DNA from: an uncultured Acidobacteriota bacterium
GTDB taxonomy: Bacteria; Acidobacteriota; UBA6911; RPQK01; JAJDTT01
Reading direction: 5' to 3'
Length of the DNA: 64,000 nt
Assembly: GCA_951812665.1 (NCBI GenBank)
Contig: CATOST010000023.1
Location: 144,965-208,964 of the forward strand
A program made the position numbers and the translations under genes. Shown one piece after another: positions 29,575 through 38,623 of the stretch. The notes under the pieces are model-generated. The model searched no databases. It was not told where the DNA came from and was given only the letters and a program-made list of their open reading frames with translations. Every line of letters begins with the position of its first letter. The stretch's first letter is position 1.

Positions 29575-31614
29575 CGGAACTTCACTTCCGAAATTGATCT
29601 AATCCGTTTGTAATTCAGGCAGATAGAAGAAATCAACCTGCCAAATTACTGGCAACAAATCGAGTCGGATCCACGCCCAGCAGGCCGAAAGCCTTCTTCT
29701 GCAGCGGCGTCGGCCGGGCGAACATCGGAAACGGGTGATTTGGGGCGTCCGGCAGAGTCACCTGGTTCAGGGTGAGCGTGGCGAGATCCGCGAGCAACGT
29801 CCGGAGGCTGTGCACCGGGAACCCCTCCGCCGTTCGCTTGCTGTCAGCCTTGGCCTTCGTGCGCTCCGAGACTTGCGCCTTTGCAACCGGGGACTTCCGC
29901 AACGCTCGCGCCCCCGCCCGGTCCTCCTCCTCGAACAGCAACGGCGCCAGACGGCGCCGCAGGTGCCATTCCAGGTAATACGCCAGCAGACACAGGAAGA
30001 CGTGCCCGCGCACGTGATCCTCGCTGTAGACGTAGACCGGGCGCAGCGCCAGCTGCGTTGTCTTGAGGGAGCGAAACGCCCGTTCCACCTGGGACAGAGA
30101 CTTGTACGCCTCCACCGCCTCGCCGGCTCCGAGGGCGGGGGCCTCCAGGCTGGTCCGAATCACGTAGATCCCGTCCAACTGCGCCTCGGCGTCGATCTTC
30201 TCCTGGCGTCTGGACCAGCGGATGTCGTCGGCGGTCACCTCGATCCGGAAGTGTTTGTCCACCTTCTTGCGGCCGACGTCGCGCCCCACCCGGCGGTTGA
30301 TCGCCTGCTGCCCGCGCAGCCGGGATCTGGGGGAGCGCACGGCGTCGGCGATGGTCTGCAGGATCTTCTCGGTGGCGCGCAGCAGATCCTCGCGCTTGCG
30401 GGCGCGTTCCTGCCGCAACCGGGGATTGAGGCAGACCATCAAGCGCTCGCCGGGAAACTCCGGACTCACGATCTCCGCGATCCCGTCCGGCACCAACTCG
30501 CCCGGCCGCAACGGAGCCGCCTCCTCGTCTCCATCCGATGGGGACGGCCGCAGCAGCTTGCGGATGGCGTCCGTTCTCAGGGCCGAGATCCAGTCGAATC
30601 CGGCCGGGGTGAGGTCTTCGCGGATCCGCGCCGTGGTGAGCATGCCGCGGTCCCCGACCAAGGCGATGGATTCGATGCCGAAGCGCTCCCGGATCTTTTT
30701 CACCTGCGCCGCCACCGTGGTGGGATCCGCCGTGTGACCCGGGAACACGTCCACGGCCAGCGGACAACCGTCCCCGGCGCACAGCAGACCGAAGACGAAC
30801 TGCTGCTTGCCCTTCTTGCCGTCCCGGTTGTAGCCGAACGCAGCCAGAGGAGAGTCGCGCCCCTCGAGGTAGCAGGAGCTCACGTCGTACAAGAGCAGGG
30901 TTCGGCCCTCGAGGTGGCGACGGGCCAGACTCTTCTCGATCCAGACCTGCCGCCGGAGCAACCAGTCGAGCATGGCCAGCACCTCGTTGCCGTGGACCGG
31001 ACCGAGGCCGAGCAGGGGGCCGAGGCTGCTGGTGGCGGTGGAGGGGGAGAGGCTCCGGGCGGTGGCGAGCTTGGAGAGGGGTTGCAGGACCCGGGAGAGG
31101 ATGGCGGCCAGCGCAAGGTCGCGGTGGCGGCTGCGTTGACGGTGCAGGATGCGTTCCAGACCGAGTTGGCGGGCCAGGCCGAGGAGGGCGGCGACATGAC
31201 CGTGGGGCAGGGCGCGGCGGATCGAGAGGGAATCCTCCATGGGGCGATAGACCTGCCCGCCCTTGAGCAGGGCGCGGATGCCGTCGACGATCTCGGGAGG
31301 GACTTTGGAGAGGTTGGCGAGGGTAGTGCGACGGATGCGCTTGCCCTCGCGTTTGGCTTCGCGGAAGAGGATGGCGGGAGGACTGGAGCGGTTGGGGATG
31401 ACATCGACGTGATAGGACATGGAGAAATGGCCTCTTACATGGAAACAATACAAGGAATATAACTAACCACAGAAACATTATATATGGATAATATGACATG
31501 TCCTGAACATGGAAACAAATATCCAGATGGAGACCCCCACCTGCGGAGCCGTAACTTGAGCTACTTCAATGATTTGAAGGGTAAAAATGTGGCTTGAGGG
31601 GAAGTGAAGTTCCG
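29575..31614 (-). mobile_element. Complete IS1634-like insertion sequence
   Basis: A 2040-bp element with perfect 15-bp terminal inverted repeats: CGGAACTTCACTTCC (29575-29589) and GGAAGTGAAGTTCCG (31600-31614). Both ends are flanked by TTTAGG (29569-29574 and 31615-31620), a 6-bp target duplication consistent with the IS1634 family. It carries a single full-length transposase gene on the minus strand. The perfect ends, duplication and open frame indicate recent, possibly active, transposition. The target was the head of a dispersed hairpin element right at the aminotransferase stop. Confidence 0.92.
29633..31420 (-). CDS. IS1634-family transposase
   Basis: A DDE transposase of 595 residues. 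Candidate catalytic residues are D179 (LLYDVSS), D257 (VGDRGM) and E446 in SQVERAFRSLK, the Y/R-E-K-type signature of IS4-related families. The long span between second D and E (about 190 residues) is normal for families with a beta-strand insertion. The ATG at 31420 (MSYHVDVIPN) was chosen; an upstream extension of 11 residues lacks conservation. About 190 nt of AT-rich sequence between the start and the right inverted repeat probably holds the promoter. Confidence 0.93.
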   Translation of the reverse strand: MSYHVDVIPNRSSPPAILFREAKREGKRIRRTTLANLSKVPPEIVDGIRALLKGGQVYRPMEDSLSIRRALPHGHVAALLGLARQLGLERILHRQRSRHRDLALAAILSRVLQPLSKLATARSLSPSTATSSLGPLLGLGPVHGNEVLAMLDWLLRRQVWIEKSLARRHLEGRTLLLYDVSSCYLEGRDSPLAAFGYNRDGKKGKQQFVFGLLCAGDGCPLAVDVFPGHTADPTTVAAQVKKIRERFGIESIALVGDRGMLTTARIREDLTPAGFDWISALRTDAIRKLLRPSPSDGDEEAAPLRPGELVPDGIAEIVSPEFPGERLMVCLNPRLRQERARKREDLLRATEKILQTIADAVRSPRSRLRGQQAINRRVGRDVGRKKVDKHFRIEVTADDIRWSRRQEKIDAEAQLDGIYVIRTSLEAPALGAGEAVEAYKSLSQVERAFRSLKTTQLALRPVYVYSEDHVRGHVFLCLLAYYLEWHLRRRLAPLLFEEEDRAGARALRKSPVAKAQVSERTKAKADSKRTAEGFPVHSLRTLLADLATLTLNQVTLPDAPNHPFPMFARPTPLQKKAFGLLGVDPTRFVASNLAG

Positions 31615-31645
31615 TTTAGGAGCGGGGGTTTTCCTACCCCCACTC
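31615..31645 (+). repeat. Dispersed hairpin element (copy B2), interrupted by the IS
   Basis: Head TTTAGGAGC, stem GGGGGT (31624-31629), loop TTTCCT (31630-31635), stem ACCCCC (31636-31641), then ACTCTTCC. Before the IS inserted, this head was joined to the aminotransferase stop codon TAG. Confidence 0.7.
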
Positions 31646-31684
31646 TTCCGGAGGAGGCAGGGTCGATAATGGAACGGGCAATAG

Positions 31685-31717
31685 AAGAATGGGGGGACAG
31701 GAAAGTCCCCCCTCCAA
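31685..31717 (-). repeat. Dispersed hairpin element (copy B3)
   Basis: On the minus strand: TTGGAG, stem GGGGGGAC/GTCCCCCC and loop TTTCCT (31699-31704 on the plus strand AGGAAA), then ATTCTTC. It begins a few bases after the stop of the Gfo/Idh gene ending at 31718 and faces copy B2. Confidence 0.7.
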
Positions 31718-33073
31718 TCACACCTTTTCGGGAACCTCGAACGGCTTCCGGTACTCGCGCCGCAGCAGGCGGTTGGCCTCTTCGTCTCCGCGGATGGTTT
31801 CGGTGGCCGGATCGAAATGCACCTCCCGCCCCACGCGGTGAGAGATGTTGGCCAGCTCGCAGAAGATGCCGGACCGGTGGGTCACTTCGATGTCCGCCGT
31901 CAGGACGCTTCGGTCTCCGGCCCGTAACGCATTGATGAAGTTCTGGTAATGTCCCCAGCTCTCCAGGTCCGGCTGGAGAGGCTCGGCCTTCTTGTTCCGT
32001 CCCAGAAAGACCTGGTAGTCGCAGCCGGCGCCCCCCTTCTGGATCCGGTGTTTCATGTGGATGTAGCCCTCGGTGCCGTACAGGTCCCAAGTGAACTCGG
32101 CCATCCACTGCAGTCTGGGTTCGGGATAGATGTGCCGCCGGGGCAGGACGCGGCCATGGTCCGAGTAGAGATTGCGCAGGTCGCAGGTGAGAAGGGAACC
32201 GTCCTGGAACTCGAAGGTGGAGCGGTGCGTGTTGGGAGTCTCGGCCTGGTCCTTCTCCCCGAAACGGCCTCCTGCGGAGTGAGCCCGGACCGGGACGTCC
32301 TGACCCATGACCCAGCGGCAGACGTCGATGATGTGGATCCCGTTGTTCCCCATCTCCCCGTTGCCGAAGTCCCAGAACCAGTGCCAGTTGTAGTGCACCA
32401 GGTTGCGGTGGAAGGGCTGCTCCGGCGCCGGTCCCAGCCAGAGGTTCCAGTCCAGCCAGGAGGGAGGCGGCTCGGGAGTCTTGAAGCCCAACGGGTCCCT
32501 GGGCCGGGGGAATTCGCAGCGCGCCCAGTAGACCCGGCCGATCACCCCGTCCCGGACCAGTTGGGCCACCTTGCGGAAGGAACCGCTGGAGCGGCGATTG
32601 GTGCCCCCCTGGACAATGCGGTCGTACTTGCGGGCGGCCTCCACCAGCTTGCGGCCCTCCCAGACGTTGTGGGCGATGGGCTTTTCCACGTAGACGTGCT
32701 TGCCGGCTTGACAGGCCCAGATTCCGGCCAGGGCGTGCCAGTGATTGCAGGTGGCGATGGTGACGGCATCGATGGAGGTGTCGTCCATGATCCGTCTCAG
32801 GTCCTTCTCGATCCGGGGCCTCTTGCCGCTGATCTTCTGGGCCTGTTCCGCCTTCTCCAGGGCCCGCCGTTCGTCCACGTCGCAGACGACGGCGAGCTCC
32901 ACACTCTCGTTGGCCAGAATCTCTTCCACCAGGCGCCTGCCGCGGCCGCCCGCCCCGATCAGGGCGACGCGAATGCGGTCGTTGGCGCGGGCCCAGGCTC
33001 CGGCCGTGCCGATCAGGGAGGCTCCCACCCAGGTGGAGGACTTGAGGAACTGACGGCGCTTTACTTCGGTCAT
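31718..33073 (-). CDS. Exported Gfo/Idh/MocA-family oxidoreductase 1
   Basis: A 451-residue NAD(P)-dependent oxidoreductase. The N-terminus carries a twin-arginine-like signal (KRRQFLKSSTWVGASLIG, cleaved near GAWA). RVALIGAGGRGRRLVEEIL is the dinucleotide-binding fold. YVEKPIAHNVWEG carries the E-K-P lysine expected near the nicotinamide. WDLYGTEGYIHMK belongs to the C-terminal sheet domain. The substrate is probably a sugar or a modified glycan unit. The ATG at 33073 was chosen; an upstream in-frame start would read through a dispersed repeat. It is the last gene of the minus-strand block that starts at 38623. Confidence 0.87.
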   Translation of the reverse strand: MTEVKRRQFLKSSTWVGASLIGTAGAWARANDRIRVALIGAGGRGRRLVEEILANESVELAVVCDVDERRALEKAEQAQKISGKRPRIEKDLRRIMDDTSIDAVTIATCNHWHALAGIWACQAGKHVYVEKPIAHNVWEGRKLVEAARKYDRIVQGGTNRRSSGSFRKVAQLVRDGVIGRVYWARCEFPRPRDPLGFKTPEPPPSWLDWNLWLGPAPEQPFHRNLVHYNWHWFWDFGNGEMGNNGIHIIDVCRWVMGQDVPVRAHSAGGRFGEKDQAETPNTHRSTFEFQDGSLLTCDLRNLYSDHGRVLPRRHIYPEPRLQWMAEFTWDLYGTEGYIHMKHRIQKGGAGCDYQVFLGRNKKAEPLQPDLESWGHYQNFINALRAGDRSVLTADIEVTHRSGIFCELANISHRVGREVHFDPATETIRGDEEANRLLRREYRKPFEVPEKV

Positions 33074-33099
33074 GGCTGTTCTCCCGGCGGACGGTGCAC

Positions 33100-33131
33100 A
33101 GAGGAGGGCACCCACAAGGGGAGCCCCTACG
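33100..33131 (-). repeat. Dispersed hairpin element, CTTGT-loop type (copy A4)
   Basis: Plus-strand view: GAGGA, stem GGGCACCC (33106-33113), loop ACAAG, stem GGGAGCCC (33119-33126, one mismatch), then CTACGG. On the minus strand it starts TAGGGG. It lies between the two exported Gfo/Idh genes. Confidence 0.65.
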
Positions 33132-33158
33132 GTCTCCATTCTATCCGGCGGACGCGGC

Positions 33159-34274
33159 TCAGACGGACTGGCTGACGCCGGTCTCCGCGGCCTTGTAGGC
33201 GCTGAATACGACTTTCAGGACGTGGAGGGAATCCTCTCCCGTGAGCGGCGGATTCCCCTTGCCGTGGCCCAGGTCTACCAGGGATTGGACCAGGGGGTAG
33301 TAGCTGCTCAGCTCGGTCTTGAAGTCATGGGAGCGGATTCCCCGCGGGGCTTCCGCGTGGGTGGAGTACCATTGCATGGTGCCCTTCAGGAGGTTCATCC
33401 GGAGCCAACCCTTGGAACCCCAGAGGGTGACGCCCAGGTGATACCCTCGGTCCAGGTAGTAGCCGCCGTGGTAGGTCCCCATCATCCCCCCCTTAAACCG
33501 GAGGGCCAGGGCCACCGAATCCTCGATTTCCACCGGCTGTCCACCCACGTTTCGGGTGACGGCGGAGACCTGCTCGATCCGGTCGCCGGTGAGGTATTGC
33601 ACCAGATCCAGGTAGTGGATTCCCAGCCAGATGAGCTGTCCCCCGCCCGCCTTGTCCTTGAAGGCGAGCCAGGATTCCTGGTATCGGGGCCGGGTCAGAC
33701 GGGTCTGGTCGGCGACGAAGACCAGGTGGGCGCCGAAGGGTTTGCCCAGGAATCCGGACTGGATCAACTCCCGGGCTTTGAGCACTGCCGGATGAAGCCT
33801 GGATCCCAGGGCCAGCATCAGGTTCAAATTCTTGGAATCGGCGAGCTGGACCAGAGGCTCGAAGTCCTCGGCCCGGACGCAGGCCGGTTTTTCGGCCAGG
33901 ACGTGAGCGTCTGCCTCCAGGGACTTCCGGATCAGCGGGGGCGCCAAGTGGGCGGCCAGGCTGACGAGGACCGCGTGCGGCTGCGCCTCCTGCAACATCT
34001 TGCCGTGGTCCTGGTACGTGGTGAGCTTTCCACCCAGGACTTCGCTGGCACGGTCGAAGGTGGTTCCACTCTCGTCCGAAAGCGCGACGGAAGCGACTCC
34101 CTGGGCCTTGTCCAGGGCATCCAGATAAGTTCCCAGGTGAGGCCCTCTCTCCTGGGTGATGATGCCCACCGGGATGCCGTCACCGGCAGCCTCGATCCGG
34201 CTCGCGGTTGAGAAGGCCAGGGAAGAGACCAGAGTTCCGCCGGCTGTTTTCTTGAGGAATGTTCTTCGTTTCAT
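33159..34274 (-). CDS. Exported Gfo/Idh/MocA-family oxidoreductase 2
   Basis: A 371-residue protein. A twin-arginine-like signal (MKRRTFLKKTAGGTLVSSLAF) opens the chain, given here in shortened form as RRTFLKK followed by a hydrophobic stretch. The dinucleotide fold is less canonical than in its neighbours (VGIITQERGPHLGTYLDAL), but HVLAEKPACVRAEDF keeps the E-K-P motif. GGGQLIWLGIHYLDLVQYLTG is the usual domain junction. It sits 57 nt downstream of the heparinase-like gene and 85 nt upstream of Gfo/Idh 1, all on one strand. The substrate is unknown. Confidence 0.82.
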   Translation of the reverse strand: MKRRTFLKKTAGGTLVSSLAFSTASRIEAAGDGIPVGIITQERGPHLGTYLDALDKAQGVASVALSDESGTTFDRASEVLGGKLTTYQDHGKMLQEAQPHAVLVSLAAHLAPPLIRKSLEADAHVLAEKPACVRAEDFEPLVQLADSKNLNLMLALGSRLHPAVLKARELIQSGFLGKPFGAHLVFVADQTRLTRPRYQESWLAFKDKAGGGQLIWLGIHYLDLVQYLTGDRIEQVSAVTRNVGGQPVEIEDSVALALRFKGGMMGTYHGGYYLDRGYHLGVTLWGSKGWLRMNLLKGTMQWYSTHAEAPRGIRSHDFKTELSSYYPLVQSLVDLGHGKGNPPLTGEDSLHVLKVVFSAYKAAETGVSQSV

Positions 34275-34331
34275 GTTACAGGCCGTTGCGATAGTTACGG
34301 CTGAGTCTACCACGCCGGGATCGGGCCCACG

Positions 34332-36365
34332 TCACTGCAGGTCCGAGACCAACAAGACGTCTCCCGGCTCGTCTCCCAAGATCCACTCGTCGCGACCCCG
34401 ATCCTTCACCACCCAGAGTTGTCGCGAACCGCCGCCTTCGACCCAACTGAGTGCGGTGACCAGCGGAGAGCTCCGGTTTGCCCCGTAGGGAGCAATGACC
34501 GAAAGGAAGACGGCGCTGGCGGCGGTGCGGCGCCGGATGCAGGTGGAAAGGGTTTCGGCTGCCGGGTTGGACGGGGCCGAACCCAGGAACATCCGGCCGG
34601 CCGGCTCGATCAGAAGCAGATCCAGGAGTCCGCCCTGATGCTGCCAGCGAAGCCTCCGGTTGTCCGATTCGGGGACTCGGCCCTCCAGCCGCACGTGGCC
34701 GTAACCGCCGTCGCCGGTCAAGGGAGCGGCAGGAGTCAGGTCCACCGGCTCCCCGATCCGCTCCCCGCGCACCTGACAGACCCAGTCCAGGTTTCGAACC
34801 GTGGGGCACCGAATCTGCAGCAGGTCCACGAAATATTGGTCCCGCCAGAGGAGGACTCGGCGCATCTCGACTCCGGCGTAGGCCCCCTCGTCCCAAGAGA
34901 CCGAGGCGTCGCAGAGTGAATACCGGTCGTCGGTGTAGTAATAGTTGATCTTTCCCTCGGCCAGCGGCTGGGACAAGCCGTCCACCAGCGCTGTGGTGTG
35001 GCTGGCCGTCTGCTGGTACCAGGTGTCATTGAGCTCGATGCCGTACCCGGGAGTCCCCAGGTCCGGCAACCAGGGAGAGCCGTTGGCGAAGAGCTGGATC
35101 CTGAGCTGGTCGTGGTGTCCGTGAACCCCTCCATCCGGACCCGCCTTGAAAATCAGATGACTTCGGTTCCCGGGATCCCGGCTGCGCAGGACGGCAAAGC
35201 CCAGGTCCTCCAGATGGAGACTCTTCCACTCCGGTTCCTCTCCGGCCGGGATCTCCCGGGCGCCGCCCAGGAGCGCCTCGAAGCAGGACCGGGGACGGTC
35301 CTCGTAGTTCTGCTGCAGGACCCAGGCGAAGACGGGGTCGCGGAACCAGCCGTAGGCGGTCTCGTAGAAACCGTCCGCTTCCGGGATCCCGTGACCGACC
35401 CGCTGCTGGAGGCCGATGAAGTACCAGCAGTCGTTAACCGCCGGGAGCTTCAGGTCCGGAAAGGAGATGAGGATCGGCGCCAGGAACATCCGCTTGAGGA
35501 TGCCGCCATCGTCAAAGGAGCGGCCCGAGGCCCGCAGGATCCGGAGCGTCCAGACCACGGCGTCCAGCATGTAGTAGTGATAGCTGAGGGAGCCCTCCCA
35601 CCAGATCCCGTCCTGGGAGACTCCCTGGGTCAATTGGGGCTCCAGGCCCAGGTCGCCGCCCAGCGCCACCTCCAGCAGTTCTTCGTCCTCCAGGACCAGA
35701 GCCAGGGTCGCCAGGGCGGCGTTGTTCCAGTTGGTGGCGTTGTGGATCTCGGGCCATCGAACTCTCCGGATGTGCTCGGCGCCGGGCCGGAACATCTGAC
35801 GGGCCAGCCGGCCGGCCGACCCTTCCGGGAGCGTCTCCTCCAAGAGGGCAAAGGTCCAGCACATCCGAATCAACCAGACCGACTCGTCCAGTCCCGACCA
35901 GGTGACGATCCCAGGGTGGTTGGGGTGATCCAGGGGAGGGGGCTCCATGTGCCGGTAGCGCTCGGCATAGGTGAACAGGATCCGGCTGGACAGGTCCCGG
36001 TCAGCCCGGGCCTGTTCGCCTTGTCCCTCGTTGAGATGGCTCCGGAAGGCGAGTTTCAGGGCGGCGTCGCTGAGCATGTCGTTCACCGACCAGCGCCAGG
36101 CGCTGTCGTACGGCTCACCGCTGTGGACGGCGCCGTCCACGGGACAGACGTGACGGTGCGGCTCCCGTGGGTCGTACACGAATTGGACCGCGTGCTCGGG
36201 GCAGAAAAAGTCGTGGTAGTAGCCGGCCTGATGTACGGGGACCTGAGGCAAAAACCGGTGATAATCGGCAAGTCGTTGGTCCAGCGCCTCCCGGGCGGCG
36301 GAGAAAGAGGGGGCCGAGGCGCGCCGGCGCAGATCCCGGCTCCATTCCGGTGTCAGAAGTGTCAT
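34332..36365 (-). CDS. Heparinase II/III-family protein
   Basis: A 677-residue protein. The N-terminal half is helical, resembling an alginate-lyase-like toroid (NATNWNNAALATLALVL, WWEGSLSYHYYMLDAV). The C-terminal half is the beta-sandwich heparinase II/III domain, with the signature GGVHGHHDQLRIQLFANG and PWLPDLGTPGYG. Such enzymes cleave uronic-acid-containing polysaccharides by beta-elimination. No signal peptide is visible from the ATG at 36365. That start overlaps the glycosyltransferase stop (ATGA), so the two are coupled, which points to cell-surface polysaccharide synthesis or turnover as much as to nutrition. Confidence 0.78.
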   Translation of the reverse strand: MTLLTPEWSRDLRRRASAPSFSAAREALDQRLADYHRFLPQVPVHQAGYYHDFFCPEHAVQFVYDPREPHRHVCPVDGAVHSGEPYDSAWRWSVNDMLSDAALKLAFRSHLNEGQGEQARADRDLSSRILFTYAERYRHMEPPPLDHPNHPGIVTWSGLDESVWLIRMCWTFALLEETLPEGSAGRLARQMFRPGAEHIRRVRWPEIHNATNWNNAALATLALVLEDEELLEVALGGDLGLEPQLTQGVSQDGIWWEGSLSYHYYMLDAVVWTLRILRASGRSFDDGGILKRMFLAPILISFPDLKLPAVNDCWYFIGLQQRVGHGIPEADGFYETAYGWFRDPVFAWVLQQNYEDRPRSCFEALLGGAREIPAGEEPEWKSLHLEDLGFAVLRSRDPGNRSHLIFKAGPDGGVHGHHDQLRIQLFANGSPWLPDLGTPGYGIELNDTWYQQTASHTTALVDGLSQPLAEGKINYYYTDDRYSLCDASVSWDEGAYAGVEMRRVLLWRDQYFVDLLQIRCPTVRNLDWVCQVRGERIGEPVDLTPAAPLTGDGGYGHVRLEGRVPESDNRRLRWQHQGGLLDLLLIEPAGRMFLGSAPSNPAAETLSTCIRRRTAASAVFLSVIAPYGANRSSPLVTALSWVEGGGSRQLWVVKDRGRDEWILGDEPGDVLLVSDLQ

Positions 36366-37426
36366 CTTCGATAGGCCTCCAGGGTGATCTCCGCTATGCG
36401 GTCCCAATCGTAACGTTGAATGCTGGCCAGGGCGGTGCGGCACGCCTCTTCCAGGTCCCAACCCTGGATCTCCCGCATGGCCTCCAGGAGCGCGCCGGGA
36501 CGGTTCGGGTCGTAGAGCAGACCGCCGCCGGAAAGGATGACTTCGGGCAGGCAGCCCAGGTTCGGCGCGATCACGGGACGGGACTCGGAAAGGGCCAGGG
36601 TGACGGTCCCCGACGACATGGTGGCCAGAAACGGCAGGACGATGGCATTGCTGGCGCGCAGGACCCGCATCAGGTCCGGCGTGGGGGCGCGAGGCTCGAC
36701 GATCCGGTCCAGGATCCGGGGATGCCCGGCGGCCAGCTTTCGAATCTTGTTCAGGTATGGCCTGTAGCGTCCGCCGCCGGCCAGCAGGAGCCAGGAGTCC
36801 TCTCCGGGAAGCCTGCGGAAGGTCTCGATCAAAGTCTCCAGACCCTTGTAGGGCAGCACGCCGCCGATGAATCCGTAGGCGAAATCCCCAGCCGGTATGC
36901 CCAGATCCCGGCGGGCCTCGCTCTGGGAGGCGATGTCCGGGTAGACCCCGATGAAATGACCGTGGGGCGCCAGGAAGATGTCGTGGGAACGGCCGAAGGT
37001 CTCCTTGACGCCGGCCGCGGACGCCGCGCAATGGGCGATGATGGCGGTGCAGAGGCGGCACAGGTGGAGCCGGAACTCGTGATCGATGTGCTGGTGGGTC
37101 CGGTTGTGCGGGTAGATGTTGTGGGAGGTCCAGACCACCTTGTAGCCCAGTTCCCTCGCCAGCTCCAGGGAGGCGGCGAGCTCCTCCATCTGCCGCTGCA
37201 TGATTCGCTCGTCGTCGTTGTAGTAGTCGTGGTGGGGCCAGTGGAGGTGCAGAACCTGGATTCTGCCCTGGTTCCGCCGGAGATACTCGGGACTGCAGTT
37301 CGTCTCGAATACCATTTCCACGCCCCGCCGCTCCAGGGCTTCCGCCAGGAGCGCCCCGTAGGGGTTGTTGCCCTCATGGTTGGCGGGAAGACGTTTCTGC
37401 TGGTGGTAGTAGAAGGCGACGCGCAA
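36362..37426 (-). CDS. GT4-type glycosyltransferase
   Basis: A 354-residue GT-B-fold glycosyltransferase. The N-terminal domain opens RVAFYYHQQKRLPAN and contains HLHWPHHDYY and VVWTSHNIYPHN. The C-terminal donor-binding domain has YGFIGGVLPYKGLETLIETF (split here as FIGGVLPYKG and LETLIETF), LAGGGRYRPYL and the E-x7-E-like block VTLALSESRPVIAPNLGCLPE (shortened: LALSESRPVIAP, GCLPE). The apparent start is TTG at 37426. The donor sugar and acceptor are unknown. It is coupled to the heparinase-like gene by a 4-nt overlap. Confidence 0.85.
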   Translation of the reverse strand: MRVAFYYHQQKRLPANHEGNNPYGALLAEALERRGVEMVFETNCSPEYLRRNQGRIQVLHLHWPHHDYYNDDERIMQRQMEELAASLELARELGYKVVWTSHNIYPHNRTHQHIDHEFRLHLCRLCTAIIAHCAASAAGVKETFGRSHDIFLAPHGHFIGVYPDIASQSEARRDLGIPAGDFAYGFIGGVLPYKGLETLIETFRRLPGEDSWLLLAGGGRYRPYLNKIRKLAAGHPRILDRIVEPRAPTPDLMRVLRASNAIVLPFLATMSSGTVTLALSESRPVIAPNLGCLPEVILSGGGLLYDPNRPGALLEAMREIQGWDLEEACRTALASIQRYDWDRIAEITLEAYRR

Positions 37427-37465
37427 GATGAATCCGGAGGTCCGATCCGGCCGGCGGAAAATGGC

Positions 37466-38623
37466 TCAGCGCGGGTCGGGCTCGATGAAGAAAACGTATT
37501 CGTTTGTGTCCCTACCGTCGTAGATGATGCTGTATTCCACCATCAATTTGAGCGGTTCCTGGTCGTTGTACCGGTTGATGATGCAGTTGTGGCTGTAGCC
37601 GTCGGGATGCCTGGTGTCCCCGCTGACGATGATCCCGCTGCCCCAGTCGATGCCGTCGTCGGACTGGTAGAGGACGAAACGGCGGCTGCCTTCCCCCTCC
37701 TGGCCCGACCGTCCGTGCAGGTAGTACTTGCCCCCCAGGTAGGCCAGCTCCGGATCGCGGATCATCTTGTCCACGTAGGTCTTCTGCTGTTCGCCCCAGG
37801 TCTGCCCCTGGTCCTGGCTGATGCAGTAGTAGAAATGGTGCTCGTCCTTTTCGGTATAGGCGCCGGCCAAAAGGCGTCCATCCGCCATCAGGCACATGGT
37901 GCCGTACCACTTGTCGTCGTCGAGCGGTAGCGTGCTCCTCTTGGTCCAACTCTCCCCGTCATCGGCGCTGGTGTAGAGGACGTGAGGTCCGCCGTCATTG
38001 CTGTCATAGAGGACGTAGTTGGTTTCGCCGGACACCGCCACAGCACAGGGATACCCGATATAGTCCCCATCGATGGGCTGGTAGCCGCTCCAAGTGGAGC
38101 CGTGGTCCAGGCTCCTCATGAATCCGCTTCCCTCTTTGCCCTTGTCGATCTTGAAATGGGTCAGGAACAGGACCGCGGTTCCCTTCTCGGTGACCAGACC
38201 CTCCTCGACCCAGACGGATCGCTTCCGATCCGGGTCGTAATGGTCGTAGGAATACTGGAACTTGTTGTATCTGCTCCAGGTCCTGCCGCCGTCCGAGCTC
38301 TCGGCGTATTCGGACCAGCCGTCCAGGTTGTGGTCGGTGGTGTTGGTGTGGAAGGCCACGATCCGGCCGTCGGCGTACTCCATGCAGACGGGACCGCCGT
38401 GGGTGCAGCGTCCCGGAGCGTCGTGCTCGAGATCGGCAATGATGTCCCCGAAGATGTCGTCGCCGAGCTCGGTGGTCGGGTCGTAGTCGTAGATCCGCGC
38501 CCCTTCGATCCGACCCGGTTCGTCGGCCGTTTCGCTGGCTGTCGGCTCCTCCGCCATCTCCCCGGAACCGCATCCCACCAAGGATACGACGGTGATGATG
38601 GCAAACGCTGTTCTGAGGGTCAT
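37466..38623 (-). CDS. Sialidase-like (BNR/Asp-box) lipoprotein
   Basis: A 385-residue lipoprotein with lipobox SLVGC, lipidated at Cys18. Asp-box motifs recur through the chain: SSDGGRTW, SLDHGSTW, SADDGESW, SQDQGQTW and a weaker QSDDGIDW. These predict a six-bladed sialidase-type propeller. Whether it cleaves sialic acid is not clear, since the arginine triad cannot be assigned with confidence. The ATG at 38623 was chosen for the signal sequence. It is the first gene of a minus-strand block with the glycosyltransferase 39 nt downstream. Confidence 0.78.
   Translation of the reverse strand: MTLRTAFAIITVVSLVGCGSGEMAEEPTASETADEPGRIEGARIYDYDPTTELGDDIFGDIIADLEHDAPGRCTHGGPVCMEYADGRIVAFHTNTTDHNLDGWSEYAESSDGGRTWSRYNKFQYSYDHYDPDRKRSVWVEEGLVTEKGTAVLFLTHFKIDKGKEGSGFMRSLDHGSTWSGYQPIDGDYIGYPCAVAVSGETNYVLYDSNDGGPHVLYTSADDGESWTKRSTLPLDDDKWYGTMCLMADGRLLAGAYTEKDEHHFYYCISQDQGQTWGEQQKTYVDKMIRDPELAYLGGKYYLHGRSGQEGEGSRRFVLYQSDDGIDWGSGIIVSGDTRHPDGYSHNCIINRYNDQEPLKLMVEYSIIYDGRDTNEYVFFIEPDPR

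Noticed and set aside
29735..31462. Long open frame on the plus strand across the insertion sequence
   Set aside because: It is antisense to the transposase, whose minus-strand frame has DDE motifs and matches the inverted-repeat boundaries. The plus-strand translation has no family pattern.
33074..33139. N-terminal extension of Gfo/Idh 1 (GAPLVGALLCAPS)
   Set aside because: These residues are translated hairpin repeat, and the twin-arginine-like leader begins at the ATG at 33073.
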